Below, in pieces: positions 19,131 to 25,366 of a DNA stretch of 25,366 nucleotides (its first letter is position 1; each line of letters begins with the position of its first letter). Source of the DNA: Chara braunii (Eukaryota; Streptophyta; Charophyceae; Charales; Characeae); assembly GCA_003427395.1 (NCBI GenBank), contig BFEA01000092.1, positions 2,368,272 to 2,393,637 of the forward strand. Reading direction: 5' to 3'. A program made the translations under genes and the position numbers. The notes below the pieces were generated by a model. The model saw nothing but the letters and a program-made list of their open reading frames with translations. It was not told the origin of the DNA and ran no database searches.

Positions 19131-19605
19131 CACCGGCTGTCTCAGAACTTCTTCTTTAGACTTGGGTTTCCAAATTCTCCGATCCTGTATCTTTCTCCGA
19201 GTTTTGATAAGGGCCGCCCGGTAGGGCAGAGGCGTGGTGTTTTCGGGTGTGTGGGTACCTCTGGGTTGTCCTCGTGTGCTGCTCTTGGGTCTGTTTTCTG
19301 TTCATTTCCCAGAATAGGCCTGACATATTTGATGGTTTTGCTCTTAGGCGCAAGTGCTCTGATACTGTTCCTTGCCAAGTTATTCCAGGCTGCCCTCTGC
19401 TGAGTGAGTGGTGTTATGATCTGTTTTACTTGAAGTGCTTCAGTTTTTTTATTTTGGATCGATTATTTTTAATTCCGCGTCTGGGATGTAGCTCTGTTTG
19501 TTAAGGTCACCCGACCAGAGGTAAGCTCTTGCTTTCTTATTTTTTGAGCCGGAGATCGTACGGTCAGGGGCAGTCCAGATGGACGCTATGTATACCTCGG
19601 TACCT
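19131..19605 (-). mobile_element. LINE-4: internal ORF2 fragment
   Basis: The minus strand reads VYIASIWTAPDRT, ARAYLWSGDLNKQSYIP, then ALQVKQIITPLTQQRAAWNN, ARNSIRALAPKS and, after a shift, KPKSKEEVLRQPV (19131-19170). The order matches LINE-5 and LINE-2. Both ends are abrupt, inside coding sequence, and no A-tail follows, so this is a piece of an element and not a simple 5' truncation. Confidence 0.75.
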
Positions 19606-19689
19606 GTGGGGGAATCTGGTCTTTCCATGTCATGTGCTTCAATGATGACATAATAGGTGCTATGAATTTTGCATAACAGAGTGTGCACA

Positions 19690-19920
19690 TACTATGTATG
19701 AGCAGTGCATAACAGTGCAATAAATAGTGCACAACATAGTCTATGCTACTGCATGTACTACAAATAGGGCATAACATTTGGCATGCTACTGCATATACTA
19801 TAAATTGTCCAAATTACATACTGTATGCTACTGCGTGTACTACTGCATGTACTATAAATAGTGCATAACGTAGTGTATGCTATTGCATGTACTATAACTA
19901 GTGCATAACATAAATCATGC
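19690..19920. repeat. ~41-bp minisatellite
   Basis: The unit TATGCTACTGCATGTACTATAAATAGTGCATAACATAGTG (about 41 bp, described in parts: TATGCTACTGC, TGTACTATAAAT, GTGCATAAC) starts at 19742, 19783, 19824 and 19875. The last interval is longer because TACTGCATG is duplicated. Weaker copies extend to both sides, for about five units. Confidence 0.8.
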
Positions 19921-20086
19921 AAATGAATATACAAGCGTGTACAGGTGTGCTATGGCACATAATGAACTTGAATGATACACACGATAGGTAATCATCATAG
20001 TACATGATGCAGGAAAACAGGGTCAGAAAACCCTCGTTCCACAGACTTGAGTCGACGAGAAAAAGAACTTCTCTACAACACATCCT

Positions 20087-20134
20087 TTTAAAGTTTAACT
20101 TTAAACTTTAAAGCCCTTTTAAAGTTTTTAACCT
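20087..20134. repeat. 26-bp AT palindrome plus repeated arm
   Basis: TTTAAAGTTTAA and TTAAACTTTAAA (20087-20098, 20101-20112) are perfect complements separated by two bases. A third TTTTAAAGTTT follows at 20117-20127. It could extrude as a cruciform; I see no gene dependent on it. Confidence 0.8.
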
Positions 20135-20695
20135 CCTTCAACCACACATTGGAGCCCACTCACACTTTTTGGAAATAACAGGGTTCCATTTGACATGGGC
20201 AAATGAGTTAAATAACCATATACTAAATCCCAGAGCCCCAGACTGAAAAGATGTCCCCCTTTGCCTTTCTGACTTGCCGGGATACCTGGCCAGGTTGCTT
20301 GGTAAGTTGGTACCTGTCCCGGCTCAGACAACCTGGGCAGATGTTCTTGGTGGATGGCCTGACTAGGGTCCACTTTATTTGATTTTGGCAGTACAAACTG
20401 TGTGGTTGCATTGAATCATCAATGGCTCCACAGTGACAACACTATCTTGTAGAGCACCACTGATACTGGCTTTCCAGTGCTGAATGGTTTGGGCCTGCTG
20501 GTTGAAAAGCGCACAACAGGTGTGCCAAAACACACACTCAAAAAAAAAGGAAGAGCAGGGAGGGCTAACCATGTGCATTCGGTGCCTGGCAAAAGAAAAA
20601 TTGCCAGGCTTTTCTTTTGTTGCCCTCCCCCCCCCACCCCCCTAACATTTTTCCCTAATACAGTGGCACCTTCCTTAGATCCATCGTCCATGATT
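20135..20695. other. Unassigned sequence
   Basis: Overlapping minus-strand open frames of 60-90 codons (between 20128 and 20691) read partly like protein, but none matches a family I recognise and they interrupt one another. A decayed transposon is possible. A C-rich run lies at 20629-20641. Confidence 0.35.
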
Positions 20696-20696
20696 T

Positions 20697-20790
20697 TTTT
20701 TGATTTTTTTTACTTTTAATAAAGAAGATGGCTCCAATCTATTAGCGGGGAGCTGCACCCGCTGGGAACTGGGTCCAGCGTCCCAATTAC
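20697..20790 (-). repeat. SINE/LINE 3'-end-like repeat, copy B
   Basis: T-rich run with TTTTAATAAAG, then GCTCCAATCTATTAGCGGGG (20731-20750), AGCTGCACCCGCTGGGAACT and GGGTCCAGCGTCCC. Matches 13755-13808 and 851-873. Confidence 0.6.
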
Positions 20791-20799
20791 AAAACGGGA

Positions 20800-21480
20800 G
20801 CAAAACTGAGTGAATTTGTAGCTTATGAGCAGCATTGATTGGCCTCGCGCGAGGGGACTAACTGCCCATATGAACCGTATAGACAGCTCATATCCAGCTC
20901 ATCAATTCAGAGCAAATCAAGTCGAATCAAATCAAATCACGTCCTATAAAAAATCAACGAAACAAACGACGTCAAATCAGATCCAGGAGGGTGAGGTCCC
21001 CATCCAACTCACCCCCGCAGAGAAAGCTTTCCCATCAGCAAGAGAGCATGACTGGGGGAGACAACAAGAGCAAAAGCCACTCGTTATCCTTTTTTTTTTT
21101 TTTTTTTCCCTACTACACTCACGATCACTTTCCCTTCCCCAAATACCCTACCCCTTCTCGCCCCCATTGCTGGACGCGTAATACTGGATCCTGCTTCTGC
21201 AGGAATCGGAGTGTCATCACATCAGCATGTTGAGGCAAGCGGGTGGAACAGCAATGGCCAACATCATAGGCACGCACATAGGAAAGCAGACGAGAGAGTG
21301 CTCTTAGTAAAGAAGAGTTCAATCCGCTAGACCCCCGATCATCTAACGGCTGAACGGAGGAAAAGCAGGAAGGGGGCAACGAACCCCGCAAACCCTTGTT
21401 CCCTACTGCCGTTGCCGATAATGGAGGTGACCTCCTTGTAGTTGATGATGATGTCATTGCTGGCAATGGTGAGGTCGCCA
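20800..21480. other. Unassigned sequence with AATCAAATC motifs and an 18-bp T run
   Basis: 20890-20990 has imperfect repeats of AATCAAATC. A T run at 21090-21107 could be the A-tail of a minus-strand retroposed copy whose body lies to the right (21108-21480), but I recognise no LINE protein words there. Confidence 0.35.
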
Positions 21481-21710
21481 CCATCGTCGTAAATGAGTGG
21501 TAGAGGCGGCAGCGTGGTTAATGTTGCACCAGTCGATGATGCAATTGTTTGTTGACGTTGATGAAGATAATGTCGTTACTGGTGTCACGTGGTTAATGAT
21601 ATCGTTGTTGTTGTCGGTGATGTCATCAGTGATGCAGCTTTTGTTGTTCTTGACGTTGTTATTGTTGTTGTTGTAGTCAGTTATGGTATTGCTGTTGTTA
21701 TGCTGGCAGG
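21480..21710. repeat. Degenerate GTT/GAT trinucleotide tract
   Basis: Imperfect GTT, GAT and GTC triplets, with perfect GTT runs near 21604-21615 and 21655-21674. Similar in kind to 12820-12960. Confidence 0.75.
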
Positions 21711-22110
21711 CACTGGTTACAAGGCGCGGCAGATTGCCGAGAGGCGGGAAGAGACCATGACTTGTTTTCATGATTTTTCATCCCAGTCCATGAGAACCAA
21801 AAATCTGGGGCACTCATGTCTCATCCATCGGTGCCCGAATGGGGGTTGTCTCACCACTTCTTCTTAGGATATGGATTTGCTTCCTTTTTTCTTGGCATGA
21901 TTTCCCTCCACATTCTGAGCAGCGCTGTCCAGTAGGGTAGAGAAGCCTCTCCCTCATCCCGGGGGACCCTCTTCTCCGTCGTTTGCGGCCCGTCTTTGAG
22001 CTTCGTTCTTTCTTCACGACTTAGAAATTAGAATGGACGGGACATATTTGGTGCGCTTTCATTGGGGGCTAGGGATCGGGTACTGTCTAGAGCCGTTTTG
22101 TTCCATGCTA

Positions 22111-22215
22111 CGGTCTTCACCCGAATGTAACGCCCGGTCATTATAGCCGTATTTGGGACCATTTTCTGTCCAGATGCAGCGATAATGACCGGGCGTTCTA
22201 TTTGGGTGAAGACGG
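22111..22215. mobile_element. 105-bp MITE with long TIRs and TA duplication, copy 1
   Basis: CGGTCTTCACCC at the left and its near-complement GGGTGAAGACGG at the right are flanked by TA on both sides (22109-22110, 22216-22217). The inverted repeat continues through AACGCCCGGTCATTAT, so the arms reach about 35 bp. On the minus strand, joining the flanks at one TA gives ILTKQSLAWNKTALDS in frame, matching LTQQRAAWNNLARNS of LINE-4. TA duplication points to the Tc1/mariner superfamily. No coding capacity. Confidence 0.88.
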
Positions 22216-22294
22216 TAGGGATTGTTTGGTTAGAATCTTGACCACGCATTTTGGTTGAAGTGCCTTGGTTTCCTGTCTTGGATCCCAAATTCCC

Positions 22295-22373
22295 TGCCTT
22301 GGTTTTCTGTCCGTGATAGGAGCTGGCCCAGTAGGATACAGTGCAGGACTCTCACCCAGCGGACATCGGGATC
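22295..22373. mobile_element. 79-bp insert between 15-bp direct repeats in LINE-5
   Basis: GGATCCCAAATTCCC (22280-22294) and GAATCCAAAATTCCC (22374-22388) match at 13 of 15 positions and both encode the LINE G-I-L/W-D segment. The insert contains TGGCCCAGTAGGATAC, a perfect tRNA A-box form, and ACTCTCACC, similar to a tRNA-Glu anticodon loop. However, its first 18 bp also resemble the LINE sequence just left of the first repeat (22261-22278), so a local duplication is an alternative to a SINE. Confidence 0.5.
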
Positions 22374-22794
22374 GAATCCAAAATTCCCAACCTTTCGGAG
22401 GAGTGCTTTCTTGCAATCTAATGCCAGGTGATCTTTGGTATGTACTTTTCTTTATTAGGGTCCACATAGGCTTTGGCCTTCCGATTTAACTCTTTTATAG
22501 TTAATCCGGTATTCACCAGACTGAGGCTATATATCACATCATAGAGGAGATAGATGTATTGATGGTTAGGGATCTCCCCAGCAGAAGTGAAAGCTTGACC
22601 CCACTTCCCCACTTGTTGATTTGAGATAACAGGTTCTGTGCTATTTGCGGGGAAGGGACATCTTTTGTGACTTTAGATTCCCACATATCTTGTAGAGGTT
22701 TCCATACAGGGTCTATAATGCAACACATATAAAACACGTAGATAATGTAATCCATAACCCCATAACCATAGTAGAGATTAGGGATTATCATCTG

Positions 22795-23234
22795 GTCTGG
22801 ACGTGCATTGAGCCCTCCTTCCCCACTGCGGCCCCCGTCTGACGTCCCAGACCCTTTCCCACCCCATCCCGTCTCCCTGGTCGAGGTACTACCCTAGCTC
22901 TTGTCTTATCTTTAGAATCCCAGTCAAGCTTCCTAGGAGAGCAGTGCCCTCCCTGGTACCCCCTGGGAAAGGCACAGCTGCTCCGCATCCTTTGCCCGAT
23001 TTTCCTATGTAGTTGAGTTATCTTCTAGTCGAGGCCCTGGTATCAGTGAAAATGTTGTATTCATGGGATGCTGGACCCGGTTTCCAGCAGGTGGTGCTCC
23101 ACACCAATAGAAAGGACCCCCCTAGAGGAACAGTACTGTCGGGGGATGCTCGTATCAACCCCGACAGAACCCCCCCCCCCCCCCTCCCCCGACCCATAAC
23201 GTAGTATGACGTGGCAGCATAGTCCATAACATGG
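22795..23234. other. Spacer between LINE-5 and LINE-6
   Basis: C-rich sequence without recognisable genes. It includes a 9-bp-arm hairpin, CTGTCGGGG (23136-23144) with CCCCGACAG (23159-23167), and a C run of about 15-17 at 23169-23185. Confidence 0.5.
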
Positions 23235-24405
23235 TCCACAGCAAAAAGATAACGAGGGCAAACTAGATAACTATACATCACTCTTTGGGAGGGCGCTCAT
23301 CCCAATTGGATCTATCTTCTCCATGTTATGGTACACACCTACGATATGGAGTCCGGTAACCCACCTCAAGGGCAATCTCAAAAGGAAAGCAACAGCCTGC
23401 CTTTGGACAGGTCACCCCTCTAGACGACGATTGATTCCTAAAGTGTCATGGAGATACATGCTGATGAGCAAGAAAAACAGGGGTCTGGGAATTCTTGATC
23501 CGGAGCGTCAAACTAAAGCATGGCAAACCAAGTGGATCATCGAGTTGTTATCCCAGCAAAAAAAACTTACCCTGGATATGACTAGGTCTTGATCGAATTC
23601 GACAGTTGACACTCTATGAGCACCCCAGCGACCGTCTTCACCCGAATAGAACGCCCGGTCATTATAGCTGTATTTGGCACAACTTTCAGTCCAGATGCAG
23701 CGATAATGACCGGGCGTACTATTCGGGTGAAGACGGTAGCATGCAAGGACAGTTTTGGATAAGTTGTGGGTTGTGCAAGGTACCAGGCAGACTACCCATA
23801 ACCAATGACAGGAGGTACTCCCCGGAGACTAACGTCTCCTATCGGCTGCATCTACTTAAGAAATTGGAGGGAAATCTTCCTGGCTGAGGTGAAACGGTCC
23901 TGATCCAAAGAGGAAGTCTTAAGCCTCCAGCACACCTGGACCTGGAGGTGCTGCACTGTGCGCCAAGCTTTTCCGAACCGCCAGTGGTGCACCTTTTTTC
24001 TTTTTGGCTGGCGCTGGTAGCCACTATGGTCTGGTAGGCCCGGGCCGCAAAATTTTCGGACTAGCCGACGGACAAATTTCTCCAAGGCCGGGGCCGTGTA
24101 CCGGCGGCTTAAGACAACAATTATTTTGCAACCAATGAGTGACAAACCAGCAAGGAAAACCCTGGACCCAGACCAGAAAAGACACAAGGTGGGGCACATG
24201 GCTAGAAAGGGGAGTCTGGCAGATGAAGCACCTTTGGAATGATAACCTGAGAAGGTGAAGTACCCACTACTTAGCTGAGAGAAACACTAAAGGGGAAAGT
24301 AGCCTATCCTGTCAGAACAACCATCATCTGCCGCTGCCAGCGATAACCGTGGGTCTAGTCCTTGGCCTCTACAACACCCTGGGATTAAAAAAAAAAAAAA
24401 AAAAA
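23235..24405 (+). mobile_element. LINE-6: ORF2 fragment on the plus strand
   Basis: Plus-strand frame: NYTSLFGRALIPIGS, SMLWYTPTIWSP, KRKATACLWTGH, LIPKVSWRYM, then RGLGILDPERQTKAWQ and WIIELLSQQKKLTLD, ending at a TGA near 23590. After a MITE it resumes with SMQGQFWISCGLC and VSYRLHLLKKLEGNLPG (to 23886). Beyond that, LINE words are not clear, but an A run at 24387-24405 in the right orientation could be the tail. It is the only LINE here on the plus strand and lies back to back with LINE-5. Confidence 0.75.
23631..23737. mobile_element. ~106-bp MITE with long TIRs, copy 2, nested in LINE-6
   Basis: Same family and orientation as 22111-22215: ACCGTCTTCACCCGAATAG at the left and CTATTCGGGTGAAGACGGT at the right, with AACGCCCGGTCATTAT and ATAATGACCGGGCG inside. 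Its arms match each other better than those of copy 1. The right flank has TA (23737-23738); the left has GA, so one side of the duplication has probably mutated. It sits at a different place in LINE coding sequence from copy 1, showing independent insertion. Confidence 0.85.
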
Positions 24406-24930
24406 CAATGCAGGGTTGGATCAGGATGCTCAGGGGGGATACAAGTGCATGAGGGGAGACTGGGCCAGCCGCTTCAACAACTCTTGTAGTGCTGGAAGAT
24501 TTGCGTCGCCACGGCACACAGTTTTCGTCGTGGGTAGGGGTGGGGTAGGGGGGGACAGGATTCTGTCTGTCAAGGGCTAGCAGGTTCCCTAACCCTAATC
24601 GCTTAGGCTGCCACTTGCCTCGCTGACACGAGTAAGCTGATCTTGTTTGATAAGTGGGTTCTATCGATTGAGCAAGTGCATCCAGCTTGGGGTTGATAAG
24701 GGGGTTGTTGTGTTGCTGGTTGCTGATTGGGACAGCAGGAGGTCAATCCTTCCCTGTTTTTTGGGAAGTAATCGATGCCTCCTGCTGCATAGCGAGATAG
24801 CCGGTTGACATCACATTAGGGAACAACCCACACACAAGACACAGTCAGTGTTCGCACTGCACACATATGCTTAAAGGGTCATGCTCGTATCTCCCCGTTA
24901 AGCAGGGCCCCCGGTGCATAAAGTTCACCA
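24406..24930. other. No recognisable gene
   Basis: Mixed sequence with a short G-rich patch (24535-24560) and CCCTAACCCTAA-like letters at 24589-24599. I see no reading frame or repeat that I can name. Confidence 0.45.
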
Positions 24931-24960
24931 TTAAACCACCAGTACTTGGCCCAGCTATCG
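24931..24960. mobile_element. Partial end of the TTAA MITE
   Basis: TTAA followed by ACCACCAGTACTTGGCCCAGCTATCG, identical to the left end at 7184-7200 for the TTAA and 13-bp repeat and similar for about 12 bp more. No matching right end follows within the window. Confidence 0.65.
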
Positions 24961-25010
24961 AGTCCGAGCCTTGGCCGACCGGTGTGCCAAGCCGTGCTGA
25001 GGCTCGGACT
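24961..25010. repeat. 50-bp hairpin with perfect 10-bp arms
   Basis: AGTCCGAGCC (24961-24970) pairs with GGCTCGGACT (25001-25010), and TTGGC with GCCAA inside. It starts exactly where similarity to the TTAA MITE ends, so it may be a foldback insertion or a diverged interior. Confidence 0.75.
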
Positions 25011-25038
25011 ACCGGGCGCTGCCTTCCCAGACCTCTGC

Positions 25039-25225
25039 GGAAAGAGGGGGGGGGGGAAAGACGAGAAAATGAACTAAAAGCCTTTTTTTTTTTTTTTTCA
25101 AAGTTCTTTTCACCATTCCCTCGCGGTACTTCTTGGCTATGGGTCCCTCACATGTACTTTCTGACAAAACTAAGCCAAAGAGAAAAAAAGGAAAAAAAAA
25201 GAAAAAAAAAAGAAAAAAGGAAAGA
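25039..25225. repeat. Poly-G, poly-T and (GAAAAA)n low-complexity stretch
   Basis: A G run of about 12 (near 25047-25058), a T run of about 17 (25083-25099) and imperfect A/G-rich repeats (25180-25225). Open frames here are Lys- or Phe-rich artefacts. Confidence 0.85.
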
Positions 25226-25269
25226 GAAATCACAACAAAACAAACTGTTCAACTTTTGTTGCGGCCCGT

Positions 25270-25276
<7 letters not shown>

Positions 25277-25324
<48 letters not shown>

Positions 25325-25366
25325 GCGGCGACTTTGCCGTGAGAGAGAGAGAGAGAGAGAGAGAGA
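25277..25366. repeat. (GA)n microsatellite in two blocks
   Basis: GA dinucleotides at 25277-25322 and 25341-25366 (window edge), separated by a short unique segment of 18 bases. Confidence 0.95.

Larger units (their letters stand above)
21730..22700 (-). mobile_element. LINE-5: ORF2 fragment carrying two insertions
   Basis: On the minus strand, in order: WESKVTKDVPSP, LSQINKWGSG, LGRSLTINTSISSMM (22530-22680), ELNRKAKAYV..EKYIPKITWH (22418-22490), RLGILD (22376-22395), a 79-bp insert, GIWDPRQETKALQPK (22245-22294), a MITE (22111-22215), AWNKTALDSTRSLAP (22062-22110), then LPYWTALLRMWREIMP (near 21920) and EEVVRQPPFGHRW (21824-21863). Apart from the inserts the order is that of LINE-2. Several frameshifts and stops are present. 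A gene-length retroelement is not left. Confidence 0.8.

Noticed and set aside
20825-21181. 118-codon plus-strand open frame
   Set aside because: Runs through AATCAAATC repeats and an 18-bp T run, giving a poly-Phe segment; no conserved words.
21900-21970. tRNA-like A box (TGTCCAGTAGGGTAGAG) and similar words near 19210
   Set aside because: On the minus strand these are LINE coding sequence (LPYWTALLRMW, LPYRAALIKT), and no B box follows at the right distance.
24880-25022. 5S rRNA-like words (GTTAAGCAGGG, AGTACTTGG, TACCGGGCGCTG)
   Set aside because: Spacing is wrong, the plant 5S sequence differs at these sites, and AGTACTT is part of the TTAA MITE end.
1-25366. CRISPR array, prophage, operon or other prokaryotic system
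   Set aside because: No regularly spaced repeats with unique spacers and no bacterial gene density; the content is eukaryotic retroelements.

Overview
This is a gene-poor, transposon-dense stretch of a nuclear eukaryotic genome, probably from the green lineage. Supporting signs are a plant-type telomere-like motif (CCCTAAA phase, 5257-5275), L1-type LINEs whose ORF2 ends in a zf-RVT-like region, abundant (CT/GA)n and (TTTTTC)n microsatellites, and one short exon-like segment resembling the cyanobacterial/algal DUF4346 family. A streptophyte alga with long TE-filled introns (Chara-like) would fit, but that is an impression and not proven here. There are no bacterial-style operons, rRNA genes, intact tRNA genes or CRISPR arrays.

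Layout. 1-1500: microsatellites around the only likely cellular coding segment, a plus-strand DUF4346-like exon at about 976-1198 with a good 5' splice site. 1500-3330: small dispersed repeats, including a ~230-bp family copied inverted at 13449-13675, tRNA-like relics and a strong hairpin. 3330-4900: decayed LINE fragment (LINE-1, minus). 5257-5575: telomere-like motif and a G-rich tract. 5669 to about 12715: one long LINE (LINE-2, minus) with a 69-bp tandem 5' array, ORF1 (zinc knuckle) and ORF2 (endonuclease, RT, zf-RVT-like end), all broken by frameshifts and stops. 12780-13450: degenerate trinucleotides and a second G-rich tract bracketed by a 42-bp direct repeat. 14005 to about 18806: a second, 5'-truncated LINE (LINE-3, minus) ending in an 18-bp A-tail. 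18806-21500: a GC-rich islet, LINE-4 fragment, a ~41-bp minisatellite, a 26-bp palindrome and unassigned sequence. 21730-24405: LINE-5 (minus) and LINE-6 (plus) fragments facing apart. 24400-25366: low complexity, a partial MITE and a hairpin.

The most instructive signal is nested insertion. A 151-bp element at 7188-7338 has perfect 13-bp terminal inverted repeats and a TTAA duplication; removing it restores the LINE-2 ORF2 reading frame exactly. A second family of about 105 bp has long inverted repeats and occurs twice, at 22111-22215 (TA duplication, empty site again restores the LINE-5 frame) and about 23631-23737 in LINE-6. LINE-5 also carries a 79-bp insert between 15-bp imperfect direct repeats, and LINE-3 carries an unexplained ~600-bp insert. 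All of these lie in the same C-terminal stretch of ORF2, downstream of the RT thumb. No functional multi-gene system is visible: everything except the DUF4346-like exon looks like mobile-element remains.
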